A stretch of DNA of 64,000 nucleotides, from NCBI GenBank assembly GCA_038740345.1, contig JAVYMA010000001.1, forward strand, positions 1-64,000. Direction: 5' to 3'. How positions within the stretch are numbered: position 1 is the stretch's first letter; every line of letters starts with the position of its first letter. Position numbers and translations under genes: made by a program. Under the pieces are notes generated by a model. It had not been told where the DNA came from. It saw only the letters and a program-made list of their open reading frames with translations, and searched no databases. Below are positions 8,174 to 17,243 of the stretch, piece by piece. This stretch comes from Methanomassiliicoccales archaeon. Lineage in GTDB: Archaea > Thermoplasmatota > Thermoplasmata > Methanomassiliicoccales > UBA472.

Positions 8174-9454
8174 TCAGAAGAGGGTGAGGAGGACCAGCAG
8201 GCTCACCAGTCCCAGCACGGCAAAGGTAGCGGGTATGGCCACCTTGCAGTAGCTCTTCCACGACCACTCCACCCCGTTCTTCTCCGCCACCGCCAGGCCC
8301 ACCACGTTGGCCGAAGCGCCTATGGGCGTGGCGTTGCCTGAAATGTCCGCCGCCAGGGCGGTGGTGTATGCCAGAGAGTCAGCGGAGACCCCGGTGTGGG
8401 CGGAGATGGAGCGTATCACAGGCAGCATGGCCGCCACCACTGGAATGTTGTCGAAGACGGCGGAGATGAGCGCCACCGACCAGAAGAGGATGAGGACCAA
8501 GAGGATGGTGCTGCCGCCAGCGGCATCGGCGATGCCATCCGCCAGTCCTTCCAGCACCCCCGTGGCCTCCAAGCCCCCCACCATCACGAACAGGCCCATG
8601 AGGAAGATGATGGTGTGCCAATCGATCTTCTCGATGATGTCGTCCAAGCGCTTGCGGCGCAGCAGCAGCACCAGGGCGGAACCCAGCACGGCCACGAAGG
8701 CCACCAGCAGGTCCAGCACATTGTGCATCACCAGCAGGGTAACGGTGAAGGCGAAGACGATGAGGGCCAGGCGCATCTGCTTTATGTCCTTGACCGCGCT
8801 GAAGGGGTCCAGGTCCTTATGCTCCTCCATGATGCGCTTGCAGTCCACCTTCTCGCAGTGGAAGGACTTGCAATACCAGAGATAGAAGATGCCCAGATTG
8901 AGCAGGAAGGCCATCACGGATATGGGGGCGGTATGGGTGATGAAATCCATGAAGGTCAGGCCCATCCCCGTCCCTATGACCACGTTGGGCGGGTCGCCCA
9001 TGATGGTGGCGCTCCCGCCTATGTTGGCGGAGCAGATCATGGCTATGATCAAAGGCAGAGGGGGGACCTTGAGGATGGAGCACACCTCTATGCTCAGGGC
9101 CGCCATGAACACCAGGACGGTGATGGAGTCCATGAAGGCCGCCAGGAAGGCGGAGAGGGCGCAGAAGAGGACGAAGATGCGCAGAAACTCGAACTTGGCC
9201 AAGGCCAGGCACTTCAATCCAATCCAACGGAAGAAGCCGCTCTCGTTGAGCGCGGCCACCAGGATGAACATGCCGAAGATGAGGCCGATGGCGTTCCATT
9301 CGATGGCGGCTATGGCCTGCTCCTCGGTCAATATGCCCAGGCCGATCATGGAGAGAGCGCCGAAAATCACCAGGACGGTGCGGTCGGCCAGGTCCAGGAT
9401 CATGAGTATGTATACCGCGGCGAATATGGCCAGGGCTAGGAGCGAGCTGTCCAA
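8174..9454 (-). CDS. ArsB/NhaD-type (SLC13-like) ion transporter
   Basis: A 426-residue polytopic membrane protein with the pseudo-symmetric ArsB/NhaD (ion transporter superfamily) layout. Motifs are NAIGLIFGMFILVAALNESG in the first half, ICSANIGGSATIMGDPPNVV at the first re-entrant region, and ALAADISGNATPIGASANVV at the second. The GDPPN and GASAN turns are typical of the family's substrate/Na+ sites. Members carry arsenite, Na+/H+ or dicarboxylates. Because ACR3 already serves arsenite and this gene is outside the ars unit, a general anion or Na+/H+ function is equally likely. Confidence 0.82.
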   Translation of the reverse strand: MDSSLLALAIFAAVYILMILDLADRTVLVIFGALSMIGLGILTEEQAIAAIEWNAIGLIFGMFILVAALNESGFFRWIGLKCLALAKFEFLRIFVLFCALSAFLAAFMDSITVLVFMAALSIEVCSILKVPPLPLIIAMICSANIGGSATIMGDPPNVVIGTGMGLTFMDFITHTAPISVMAFLLNLGIFYLWYCKSFHCEKVDCKRIMEEHKDLDPFSAVKDIKQMRLALIVFAFTVTLLVMHNVLDLLVAFVAVLGSALVLLLRRKRLDDIIEKIDWHTIIFLMGLFVMVGGLEATGVLEGLADGIADAAGGSTILLVLILFWSVALISAVFDNIPVVAAMLPVIRSISAHTGVSADSLAYTTALAADISGNATPIGASANVVGLAVAEKNGVEWSWKSYCKVAIPATFAVLGLVSLLVLLTLF

Positions 9455-9561
9455 AGTGCATCCCGGGAAGGCGTATGCGAAGAAGATGATTTATTACTAT
9501 CTGAAACGGTCTGAAACGGAAGATTAGCCTCCCCCTCCTCTGATGATGAAGGAGGAGCGGC

Positions 9562-9996
9562 TCAGGCGCCCACCTCTCGGCCATTCTCAATCAGGCAGGG
9601 AAGGACGTCCTTGCGGGAGACGATGCCTACCAGCTTCCTGCCCTCCAGCACGGGGAGGGAGTGGAGCCTGAACTCCACCATGTAGTCCACCGCCAGCTGA
9701 ACGGGATCCTCCGGGCCCACGGATATGATGGCCTTGCGCATCACGTCACCCACCCTCTCCGCCCAGAGGTCATAGACCCTGCTCCTCGAGACGGTCCTGC
9801 CGGTGGAGAAGGCCTTCATCAGGTCCAGCTTGGTGACTATGCCTACCACCATGTCGCCCCTGACCACGGGGAAGGCGTTGAAGTCGTGCTTGTCGAAGGC
9901 CTCCCTCAGCTGCTCGATGGTCATGTCCTCGGTCACGGTCACCACTTCCCTGGTCATGACCTCCTTGACCTTTGTTTGCGCTATCTTCCTGACCAT
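9562..9996 (-). CDS. CBS-domain pair protein
   Basis: This 144-residue protein consists of two CBS motifs: VKEVMTREVVTVTEDMTIEQL with the strand FPVVRGDMVVGIVTKLDL, and VGDVMRKAIISVGPEDPV with LPVLEGRKLVGIVSRKDVL. Stand-alone CBS pairs usually bind adenine nucleotides or S-adenosyl ligands and act as regulatory modules. No fused effector domain is present and the neighbours do not reveal a target. A TATA-like element lies about 28 nt upstream on the minus strand, so it is probably monocistronic. Confidence 0.85.
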   Translation of the reverse strand: MVRKIAQTKVKEVMTREVVTVTEDMTIEQLREAFDKHDFNAFPVVRGDMVVGIVTKLDLMKAFSTGRTVSRSRVYDLWAERVGDVMRKAIISVGPEDPVQLAVDYMVEFRLHSLPVLEGRKLVGIVSRKDVLPCLIENGREVGA

Positions 9997-10020
9997 GATT
10001 CAAGCAGATGAGGGCAGGGG

Positions 10021-10029
10021 TATTAAAAC
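10021..10029 (-). promoter_or_regulatory. TATA-like box of the CBS-domain gene
   Basis: On the minus strand the sequence reads TTTTAATA about 28 nt before the ATG at 9996. This is a good match in sequence and spacing to an archaeal TATA element and implies a short or absent leader. Confidence 0.45.
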
Positions 10030-10357
10030 TCAGGTGTGGAAAGGAGGGGGATTACGGCTTGCAAGAGATTGATCTTTCATCTTATTTTTCGAAGGATGCT
10101 TGCTTGACAGTGTCCTTGGAATCGACATATGACAAATAGGGATGAGCCTGAATGCTCTATCCATATTCCAACAATATGCTCGAGGACGTGGGACGAGGCA
10201 TTCCTCCCCGCTCGATGCTCAGGAAATCAGTGATTTTAGCGATTATCAGCGAAGACATGATCATTCACATTACCCCTGCATGCTCAAAGTTATAGTAGCA
10301 AGAATTGAACAATCGTAGCAAAAATTAAGCGTAGAAGGAGGATTACGTATAATCAAA
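10030..10357. other. Intergenic region with direct repeats before the methyltransferase pair
   Basis: About 330 bases of lower-GC DNA. Near its right end GTAGCAAGAATT (10295-10306) and GTAGCAAAAATT (10315-10326) repeat with a 20-bp period, and a third partial copy, GTAG, is at 10331. Same-face repeats two helical turns apart could be tandem operator sites for the first methyltransferase gene. AAGGAGG at 10335-10341 is a strong ribosome-site match. Confidence 0.35.
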
Positions 10358-11221
10358 GTGATGAGCAACATGGAGGCTTTGACCACCTGGCTCTTGGAGA
10401 TGAGGGATTTACCTTCCTTCTCATTGAATTGCGACGGGAGGAGATATCGAGAGCATTGGGACGCCCTCTCGCGCATCATTAGCCCTGAGGCTGGCGAGCA
10501 TGATGTGGAAGTGGTAAGGCATCTGGTGAGGCGGGGAGCGCTGCGGAAGGGCGATCAAGTCTTGGATATAGGATGCGGACCTGGGACGCATGCCCTCCTC
10601 TTCGCCAAGGTGGCCGACCAGGTCACTGCCCTCGACTTCTCCCCCGGCATGCTGCGACAGTTGGAGCGCGCTGCTGAGTTGCAAGGGATTAGAAATTTGA
10701 GGATGGAATGCTCGGCCTGGGAGGATTTCGAACCCGCGCGAACCTACGACCTGGTCTTCTCCTCCTTCTGCCCCGCCGTGCTTGAGCCTGGATCGATTAT
10801 CCGCATGGAATCGCTTTCGCGCCGCAGCTGCTGCCTGGTAAGCCACATGGGTGGGAGCAGAGACCCCTACGTCGCACTCCTATCCCATCTAGCGGGAAAA
10901 GATCTAACGCTTCACGGCCTCGATATCAGATTCCCCTTGGCCTTCCTGAGAGAATTGGGCCGAGAACCGATTCTGGTCACCGTCGAGGTGGAGACGAGTT
11001 TTGACGCGTCATCTTTGGATAAGGAGACGCTGCGTTCCTACCTACATTGCTTCAAGGAAGTAGAGGACGTTCGATGCGAGGAGGTGGAGACAGCGGTGCG
11101 ACGTCGTCTCCTACAAACAGGATCCAAATTGGTGATGGGGGTGCTGATTTGGGAGCGCCCCTCTGTCCTCGAGCGAAATGTGAGCTGTCGTGAGCCGGAG
11201 GAATGGAGATGCCGGGATTGA
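10358..11221 (+). CDS. Class I SAM-dependent methyltransferase (first of tandem pair)
   Basis: A Rossmann methyltransferase core is clear: motif I VLDIGCGPGTHALLF near residues 68-82, the acidic motif II ALDFSPGMLRQL, and a post-motif region YDLVFSSFCPAV. The segment IRMESLSRRSCCLVS with adjacent cysteines is almost identical in the next gene, so the two are paralogues, with about 80-130 divergent residues at either end. The substrate is unknown. The pair lies beside, and converges on, a cobalamin/iron-type ABC importer and near the tetrapyrrole genes, so a role in handling an imported cofactor or metallophore is possible. The AAGGAGG box is 16 nt from GTG 10358 and 19 nt from ATG 10361, so the start is uncertain. 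Confidence 0.8.
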   Translation: MMSNMEALTTWLLEMRDLPSFSLNCDGRRYREHWDALSRIISPEAGEHDVEVVRHLVRRGALRKGDQVLDIGCGPGTHALLFAKVADQVTALDFSPGMLRQLERAAELQGIRNLRMECSAWEDFEPARTYDLVFSSFCPAVLEPGSIIRMESLSRRSCCLVSHMGGSRDPYVALLSHLAGKDLTLHGLDIRFPLAFLRELGREPILVTVEVETSFDASSLDKETLRSYLHCFKEVEDVRCEEVETAVRRRLLQTGSKLVMGVLIWERPSVLERNVSCREPEEWRCRD

Positions 11222-11353
11222 AAGGGACGATAGCACCAATGCTCGGTCTCGCTTTCGCCCAGCAGTAGTCTAATCTACGACACTAAGAACGCCACCGGGG
11301 CAGGGGAAAAGATGCGCGCACGGGAAGAGCACAGAGATGGTGGGGAGACTCGT

Positions 11354-12220
11354 ATGAATGCCGAGTGCAAATTGATAATCAAGGAATGGGAGGAGGTCAG
11401 GCAACGCATACCTCATATCGCGGCCAAGGTGCAGCCGGAAGCGATGAGCGCCTATTGGGGAAGAGCGTCCAGACGCTACGAGGACTGCGTCTTCGGCCAG
11501 GACGTGGAGGGGAGAACGGTGGAGCTGCTCAGACGTGAAGGCCATCTGCGGCCGGGAGACCGCGTGCTGGACATAGGATGCGGCCCTGGCACCCATGCGC
11601 TGCTATTCGCCGAGACCGCAGACGAGGTGGTCTGCTTGGATTACTCCAAGGACATGTTGGAGAGGCTGCAAAACAAGGCCGCTTCCGCTGGGGTAAAGAA
11701 TATTACTCCACTCCATGGCACGTGGGAGGATTTCTCTACTCGGAAGCGCTTCGATCTGGTCTTCTCCTCCTTCTGCCCTGCCACCAACGATTGGAGATCC
11801 TTGCTCAGGATGGAGTCTCTGTCGCGCCGCAGCTGCTGTCTGGTCGCCTCGGCCAAGCCATTACGCGATTCGTTGCAGTTCCGCATCCTGGATGCCATAG
11901 GCCCCAACTCCTTTTCCAATCAGGGCTACGACATCATGTATCCTTTGCGATTCTTGCACTCCCTGGGCCGTTGCCCTAGCCTCTGGACCTTTATGACTTA
12001 TGTGGAGGTGAAGAGGACACGAGAGGAGATCATTGAGGGGCAGCTAGATTACCTCAGCCTCCTTATGCCAGTGGGAGAGAGGGAGAGAAGCATAGTGGAA
12101 CGGGAGGTAGAGCGAGCCCCTTGGATAAACGGCAGCTTAAGAGAGCCCAGACGGGTCGGGGTGCTGTTCTGGGAGAGAGTAGAAGAGAATGGGAGTGACT
12201 GCAGAGGTGTCAGGAAATAG
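11354..12220 (+). CDS. Class I SAM-dependent methyltransferase (second of tandem pair)
   Basis: A paralogue of the preceding gene: VLDIGCGPGTHALLF, CLDYSKDMLERL, FDLVFSSFCPAT and RMESLSRRSCCLVA are conserved at matching spacing. It does not carry the ArsM cysteine pattern, so arsenite methylation is unlikely. The frame is open from ATG 11312, but ATG 11354 has GGGGAG 6 nt upstream and gives a better match in N-terminal length to the first copy. It ends in TAG and its 3' end faces the ABC ATPase gene 52 nt away. Function of the pair is unknown; tandem conservation of the Cys-Cys motif suggests it is functional, perhaps structural or metal-binding. Confidence 0.8.
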   Translation: MNAECKLIIKEWEEVRQRIPHIAAKVQPEAMSAYWGRASRRYEDCVFGQDVEGRTVELLRREGHLRPGDRVLDIGCGPGTHALLFAETADEVVCLDYSKDMLERLQNKAASAGVKNITPLHGTWEDFSTRKRFDLVFSSFCPATNDWRSLLRMESLSRRSCCLVASAKPLRDSLQFRILDAIGPNSFSNQGYDIMYPLRFLHSLGRCPSLWTFMTYVEVKRTREEIIEGQLDYLSLLMPVGERERSIVEREVERAPWINGSLREPRRVGVLFWERVEENGSDCRGVRK

Positions 12221-12272
12221 AATTTTTGCCCGAAGTCGAGGCGAAGGGGGATGAAAAGAACGATAGCAGAGA

Positions 12273-13034
12273 TCACATCACTAGCACTCTTTTTCTTCCG
12301 TAGACCTCCGCGATGACGGTCTCCACCCCATAAGCCTTCCTTATATTCTCCGTTGTGAGGACCTCATCCCTGGCGCCCGCGGCCAATACCTTTCCTTCGT
12401 GCAGCATCACCACCTTGTCGCAGAAGCGCATGGCTAAGTCGAGATCATGTACCACGGCGCAGGCGCCGATGTTCTTGGTCAGGACCTGATTGCGTATGGA
12501 GCGCATGACCTCGATCTGGTGCTTTATGTCCAGATTGCTGGTCGGCTCATCGAGAAGAAGCATGCGCACCTGCTGAGCGATAGCCCTGGCCAAGAGGACT
12601 CTCTGCGCTTGCCCGCTGCTAAGTTGGTCGAACCTCTTCAGGGCGAGGTCCTTGACGCGCATCTCCTCCATGGCCTCCCAAGCGATGTCACGATCCCTCT
12701 TCGTGTAATCCCAAGTGATGTGCGGTCTCCGACCCATGAGCACCACTTCGAATACGGTGGGCGTGCACATCTCGGCGCTGGCGTTCTGAGGCACATACCC
12801 TATTTTCCTGGTGAGCTCCAGGCGCGTGAGCTCTTTGACATCCTCTTCATCGATGGCGATCCTCCCTTGCTTGGGCGTGAGTATGCCGTTGATGCATCTG
12901 AGCATGGTGGTCTTACCTGACCCATTGGGCCCTACGAGGCCTAGTATCTCCCCTGGGAACGCTTCCAGGCATACGTCCTGCAGCACGCTGACGCTGCCGT
13001 AACTGAAAACCACATCATCCATCTTGAGGAGCAT
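12273..13034 (-). CDS. ABC importer ATPase, BtuD/FecE-type
   Basis: A 253-residue ATPase with Walker A (GPNGSGKTT), Q-loop (VPQNASAE), signature LSSGQAQR, Walker B LLLDEPTS and the switch His in VVHDLD. The sequence is of the cobalamin/iron-chelate uptake subfamily. It is divergent from its partner binding protein, with the permease downstream of the latter. The 80-bp divergent region contains a direct 11-bp repeat that could coordinate both. Substrate is unresolved: a corrinoid, iron chelate or other metallophore all fit. Confidence 0.88.
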   Translation of the reverse strand: MLLKMDDVVFSYGSVSVLQDVCLEAFPGEILGLVGPNGSGKTTMLRCINGILTPKQGRIAIDEEDVKELTRLELTRKIGYVPQNASAEMCTPTVFEVVLMGRRPHITWDYTKRDRDIAWEAMEEMRVKDLALKRFDQLSSGQAQRVLLARAIAQQVRMLLLDEPTSNLDIKHQIEVMRSIRNQVLTKNIGACAVVHDLDLAMRFCDKVVMLHEGKVLAAGARDEVLTTENIRKAYGVETVIAEVYGRKRVLVM

Positions 13035-13079
13035 GTCTCTCAGTGCATAACTGAAATTTATTAGTAATAATTTTCTCTT

Positions 13080-13124
13080 ATTCGTGTTACAAAATATTTT
13101 ATACTATTTTACAATTCGTGTTAC
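13080..13124. repeat. Direct 11-bp repeat in the divergent importer promoter
   Basis: ATTCGTGTTAC occurs at 13080-13090 and again at 13114-13124, a 34-bp period, around AT-rich DNA that must contain both divergent promoters. The second copy includes GTG 13118, the upstream candidate start of the binding-protein gene. Same-strand copies about three helical turns apart suggest tandem sites for a regulator of the importer. The regulator is not identifiable. Confidence 0.5.
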
Positions 13125-13126
13125 TC

Positions 13127-14569
13127 ATGAAATTGAAATTTCTCGCAATCATACTGGCCGCAATCGTGGTTCTTTCTGGTGTCGGTGTGTACGCCGCCTT
13201 TTCGATGCCGAAGGACAACAAGTCCAAAGAGAAGGATATCACCACCATAGCCCTGGAGGTCTACGGCAACGCCGACGGCGATTCCAACGTGGACATGGAC
13301 GACGTCAGCGTGCTTGAAAGATACCTTTCCTTGAAGTCCAGAGGCCCCACACCGCAGGAGATGCAGGACTTCTACAACGAGACCAATTTCAACGAGGAGC
13401 TGGCCGATGCCAATGGGGACGGTACAATTGACGATCTGGACGTGCAGCAGACCAGGGCCGTGGTGGAGAGGAAGGCGACCCACCTTTGGCTTAAAGACGG
13501 CATCGGCGCCAAGCGCAAGGTGGACCTCAACATATCCAGAATCGGCGCGGAGTACTACTCCAATGTGGAGCTCTGCTTGATCTTAGGGCTGGCGGACAAG
13601 ATTGTGGCGGTGGACAACGCCCCTTACATGTACCGCGACTTCTACTTCACCGAGCGGCAGAAGGCCAATATCACGAACCTGGTCAACATGAACACTCCTG
13701 ATTATCCCTTCGTGAACGAGCTCAACCTCGACATCCTCCTGGTCTTCTACACCAACGGCTACGAGACCAAGCAGACCAAGATCATCGACTGCGACGTCAT
13801 CTATCTCGGCCTCTACAATCCCGACATGTCCAATGCCAGAGGTTCCAACTTCATCCAGGGCATCCTGAAGGCGGGATACATCTTCGGCAAGGTGGAGAGG
13901 GCCGAGGCCTACGCCAACTGGGTGCTGGAGACCCGGGACCGCCTGGCGGCCATAGCCGCCTCCATACCCGAAGAGGAGAAGCCTATGGTGCTGATGAGCA
14001 CCTTCCAGAACTCCTACTTCATGGACCCGAACATCAAGACCGCCACCGTATATTGCTTCACCGACCCCTTGGGCCAGGCCTGCCTGCTGGGGGGTGGGAG
14101 GAACATAGGATATGAGCTGTATGGCAGCACCTACAACACCAGCCTCTCCCAGAGGTCTCAGGTGGACGCCCTCTTCAACGATGACAACCGCACTCAGATC
14201 GAGTACATCTTCCTGCACATGGTGAAGTACACCTATGGAGGTCAGGTGGTGGCGGGCGTGCCGGAGCATGGATACTTGGCCAGGAGCCACGCTGAGATCG
14301 CCTCCGCCTGGAACAACGCCACCTCTCCCGCCCATACCCTCATGGTGGACATAGACCCCAACAAGGTATTCCTCATCGCAGGGGACTTCAGGAACGGTCC
14401 CACGGGAGCGGTGCTCTTGGGCGCCTACATCGGCAACATAATCAATCATGAGTACTACAAGAGCATAGACCCCATCGCCCTGCACAACCACTACATCAGG
14501 GATTGGCTGGGCATCAAGGGGTACGATGTCTCGCGCGACGGGGTGTTCATGTACCATCCGTACAGATGA
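13127..14569 (+). CDS. Secreted ABC substrate-binding protein with N-terminal dockerin-like repeats
   Basis: An N-terminal signal/anchor segment (KFLAIILAAIVVLSGVGVY) precedes two Ca2+-binding EF-hand-like loops of dockerin type: YGNADGDSNVDMDDVSVLER and ADANGDGTIDDLDV. From about residue 125 a periplasmic-binding-protein fold of the iron/cobalamin (BtuF/FecB) type follows (SNVELCLILGLADKIVAVD, LNLDILLVF). Total length of 480 is longer than usual because of the dockerin-like part. No lipobox is visible, so the signal segment may remain as a membrane anchor. It faces the ATPase gene across a repeat-bearing region and is followed by the permease. The frame opens at GTG 13118; ATG 13127 gives a cleaner signal peptide. 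Confidence 0.82.
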   Translation: MKLKFLAIILAAIVVLSGVGVYAAFSMPKDNKSKEKDITTIALEVYGNADGDSNVDMDDVSVLERYLSLKSRGPTPQEMQDFYNETNFNEELADANGDGTIDDLDVQQTRAVVERKATHLWLKDGIGAKRKVDLNISRIGAEYYSNVELCLILGLADKIVAVDNAPYMYRDFYFTERQKANITNLVNMNTPDYPFVNELNLDILLVFYTNGYETKQTKIIDCDVIYLGLYNPDMSNARGSNFIQGILKAGYIFGKVERAEAYANWVLETRDRLAAIAASIPEEEKPMVLMSTFQNSYFMDPNIKTATVYCFTDPLGQACLLGGGRNIGYELYGSTYNTSLSQRSQVDALFNDDNRTQIEYIFLHMVKYTYGGQVVAGVPEHGYLARSHAEIASAWNNATSPAHTLMVDIDPNKVFLIAGDFRNGPTGAVLLGAYIGNIINHEYYKSIDPIALHNHYIRDWLGIKGYDVSRDGVFMYHPYR

Positions 14570-14691
14570 GAGCCCAGACCAATGAGAGGCGTTGAGGCAC
14601 ACGGCAACGGCTTGGGGAGACCTGCCTCTCTACCGAGCCTCCAAACCCTTTAAGAATAGTACTGGCACAAGGTGAATGAGGAATCAAGGAC

Positions 14692-15789
14692 ATGATGGAA
14701 AATGGGATGATGCGCTGGTTGCGCCGGGAGGAGTTGGGAGACGTCCAGAAGGAGATGGTGCGAAGGCTCAGAGTCAAGAAAATCGCCATCATCTCCGCCC
14801 TGCTCGCCCTCTTGGTGGCGGTGATGGCCTACTCCATCACCATCTCCTCCACCACTATAACGCCCCAGCAGGTCTATAAAGTAATAATCAACCAGATCTT
14901 CCCCGGCACGTTCCAGATACCTTACAAGACGGAGCAGATCGTGCTGCAGGTCTATGCTCCCCGAGTCTTCATGGCCACTTTCGTGGGCGCCATATTGGCC
15001 ATAGCCGGCTGCATAGTGCAGACCATAATGCGCAATCCTCTTGCCACGCCTTACACCTTGGGCGTCTCCGCCAGCGCCTCCTTCGGCGCTTCCCTCGCCA
15101 TCATCATGGGCCTGGTGGCGTGGGCGGGGACCATGGGGATAATCCTTAACGCCTTCCTCTTCTCCCTCCTGCCCGCGGGCATAATACTCATAGCCTCCTT
15201 CCGCCGGGCCATGATGCCCACTACCATGATTCTCGTGGGCATCTCCATCTCCTACATCTTCTCCGCCTCCACCATATTGGTGCAATACTTCGGTTCCGTG
15301 GACGCGGTAAAATCCGCCCTCTTCTGGTCCGTGGGAGACCTCAACAGCGCCTCCCTCTGGCAGGTGCCTTACGTGATGGTTATGTTCGTGATCACCTTGG
15401 CGGCCTCCATCTGGCTGGTGAAGGACGTCAACGTGATGCGCATGGGCGATGACACCGCCATGGCGCTGGGGGTGAACGTCAAGCGCGTACGCCTGCTCGC
15501 AATAATCCTAGCTTGCGTCTCCACCGCCGTGGTGGTCAGCTTCACCGGCGCCATCGGCTTCATTTGCCTGCTGGCGCCGCATATAGCGCGCCTCCTGTTG
15601 GGAGGGGATCTGAAATACCTCATCCCGGCCTCGGCGGTGATGGGCGCGCTACTGCTCTCGGCAGCGGATATCATCTCCAAGGATCTCATCAACCCCATAA
15701 TGCTACCCGTCGGGGCCATAACCGCCCTCATCGGAGGGCCAATACTGATCTATCTCTTATTGGCCAGGAGAGATGCGATGTCGATATGA
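14692..15789 (+). CDS. ABC importer permease, BtuC/FecCD family
   Basis: A 365-residue membrane protein with about nine to ten hydrophobic segments and the FecCD-family hallmarks APRVFMATFVGAILAIAGC, MRNPLATPYTLGVSASASFG and the cytoplasmic coupling region GAIGFICLLAPHIARLLLGG. It is 122 nt downstream of the binding-protein gene on the same strand, and together with the ATPase at 12273-13034 it completes an importer for a corrinoid, iron chelate or related ligand. About 40 charged N-terminal residues precede the first membrane segment, so an internal start is possible. Confidence 0.88.
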   Translation: MMENGMMRWLRREELGDVQKEMVRRLRVKKIAIISALLALLVAVMAYSITISSTTITPQQVYKVIINQIFPGTFQIPYKTEQIVLQVYAPRVFMATFVGAILAIAGCIVQTIMRNPLATPYTLGVSASASFGASLAIIMGLVAWAGTMGIILNAFLFSLLPAGIILIASFRRAMMPTTMILVGISISYIFSASTILVQYFGSVDAVKSALFWSVGDLNSASLWQVPYVMVMFVITLAASIWLVKDVNVMRMGDDTAMALGVNVKRVRLLAIILACVSTAVVVSFTGAIGFICLLAPHIARLLLGGDLKYLIPASAVMGALLLSAADIISKDLINPIMLPVGAITALIGGPILIYLLLARRDAMSI

Positions 15790-15887
15790 GCCTCCTTAAG
15801 CCCATCGATTGCAGAAATGAGGGGGTGGTATGAGAAAGCCTATGGCGCCAACGGCCTTCTTCATGTTAGATTCTAGCCACAATCTCG

Positions 15888-17243
15888 TTAAGGCACATGA
15901 TCGCGGATGAAGCTCACCATGCCCGTACCCCATCTCTTGTTGGCCAGGGCGTGCTGGTGCATGTAGGTGCCGATGGTGTTCCTCATCCTCAGGCCATCAT
16001 GCGAGCCGTCTATGCCTGTGCCGCGAAGGACCTCGTACACATATGGGCCGGAGGGCGTGGGCAACAGGCGTGAGTAGTGGAACTCGTGGGCCACGATCTC
16101 CACTCCAGGGAAGAGCGGGTTGTCGGGCGTGGCCCTCGCCCTCACGTAGGCCAAGCCCTGCCTGTGAGTCGTCAGCTCCGCCCTATAAGGGAACACGTCG
16201 GCCATCTGCCATTCTTCACCTCCATAGACGATGGAGCGGCACAAGGCCATCATGCCTCCGCACTCCCCGTATATCAACTTCCCCTCCGCGGATGCCCTCC
16301 CGATGCCTTCCAGAAAGTCGAGATTAGAGGATAGCTCACGCTGATATATCTCGGGGTAGCCTCCTCCCAAATAATGTGCATCGGCTTCGGGGAGAGAATC
16401 GCCATCGGCCGGGCTATAAAACACGATCTCAGCCCCCGCGCACCTGAGGGATTCCAAGTTCTCCTCGTAATAGAAGGAGAAGGCCTTGTCACGGGGGACC
16501 GCCACCTTCACTCTTGCTCCATCCCCTTTTAGGAAGGGACTGACGGCAGGGAAATCGATGTCCGGCGCGCTCTCCGCGATGCCCAATATCCTCTCCAGGT
16601 CGAGCTCAGAGGCGTAGGACTCGATGATGCGCATCGTCTCCCTTACATCCTGCTCTGGAACGGTCACCAGGCCGAGATGCCTCTCTGCCAGGCGCTCCTG
16701 TCTGCGCTCCACCACCCCCACCACCTCCGTGCCGGTCAGGGACTGCACCGCCTCCACCGCCTTCTGGCGATGTCTTGGCCCGCTCACCTGATTCAGGATG
16801 ACGCCCGCGATATGCACCTCGGGATCCAATGCTTTGAAGCCCAGCACGTGCGCGGCGGCGCTCTTGGCCAACGATCTGGCGTTCACTACCAGGATGACCG
16901 GCGCCTTCAGGATCTTGGCAATCTCCGCGGTGGAGCCTTCATCACCGGTGGCGGTCAAGCCATCATAGAGCCCGCGCACGCCCTCTATCACCGCCACGTC
17001 CGCGTCCCTCGTGGCCCAACCGAAGAGGTTGCGCAGCGTGCCCCGATCCATGAACACCGAGTCTAAGTTGCGCGAGGGTCGGCCTGTGGCGGCGCGATGG
17101 AACATGGGGTCGATGAAATCGGGCCCTACCTTGAAGCCCTGCACCCTCATGCGCTTGGAGAGCAGGGACATTATGCCGGTGGCCAACGTGGTCTTGCCCA
17201 CACCGCTGCTGGCCCCTGCGATCACCACTCGGGGTACGCTCAA
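15888..17243 (-). CDS. cfbB: Ni-sirohydrochlorin a,c-diamide synthase
   Basis: This protein has the CbiA/CfbB architecture. An N-terminal ATP-binding synthetase domain carries [16 protein letters not shown], and a C-terminal class I glutamine amidotransferase domain carries the catalytic Cys in [10 protein letters not shown] and the His in AHEFHYSR. It amidates the a and c acetate chains, using glutamine and ATP. The window also has a second paralogue at 21046-22398. This copy is assigned to F430 synthesis because it is the last gene of the cfbA-E-D-C-B unit (ATGA overlap with cfbC); the other belongs to the cbi operon. Sequence alone does not prove the substrate split. Confidence 0.85.
   Translation of the reverse strand: MSVPRVVIAGASSGVGKTTLATGIMSLLSKRMRVQGFKVGPDFIDPMFHRAATGRPSRNLDSVFMDRGTLRNLFGWATRDADVAVIEGVRGLYDGLTATGDEGSTAEIAKILKAPVILVVNARSLAKSAAAHVLGFKALDPEVHIAGVILNQVSGPRHRQKAVEAVQSLTGTEVVGVVERRQERLAERHLGLVTVPEQDVRETMRIIESYASELDLERILGIAESAPDIDFPAVSPFLKGDGARVKVAVPRDKAFSFYYEENLESLRCAGAEIVFYSPADGDSLPEADAHYLGGGYPEIYQRELSSNLDFLEGIGRASAEGKLIYGECGGMMALCRSIVYGGEEWQMADVFPYRAELTTHRQGLAYVRARATPDNPLFPGVEIVAHEFHYSRLLPTPSGPYVYEVLRGTGIDGSHDGLRMRNTIGTYMHQHALANKRWGTGMVSFIRDHVP

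Noticed and set aside
8174-9454. ArsB arsenite pump assignment
   Set aside because: The fold is ArsB/NhaD-like, but the gene is separated from the ars unit, which already has ACR3. I kept a general transporter call.
10358-12220. Tandem methyltransferases as arsenite methyltransferases (ArsM) serving the ars island
   Set aside because: The conserved ArsM cysteine positions are not seen; the Cys-Cys pair is in a different context and the genes are 5 kb from the ars genes.
13583-14602. Long minus-strand frame of 339 codons opposite the binding-protein gene
   Set aside because: The plus-strand protein has clear signal, dockerin-like and binding-protein motifs. The antisense frame is a composition effect of GC-rich codons, as are many other long antisense frames in the window.
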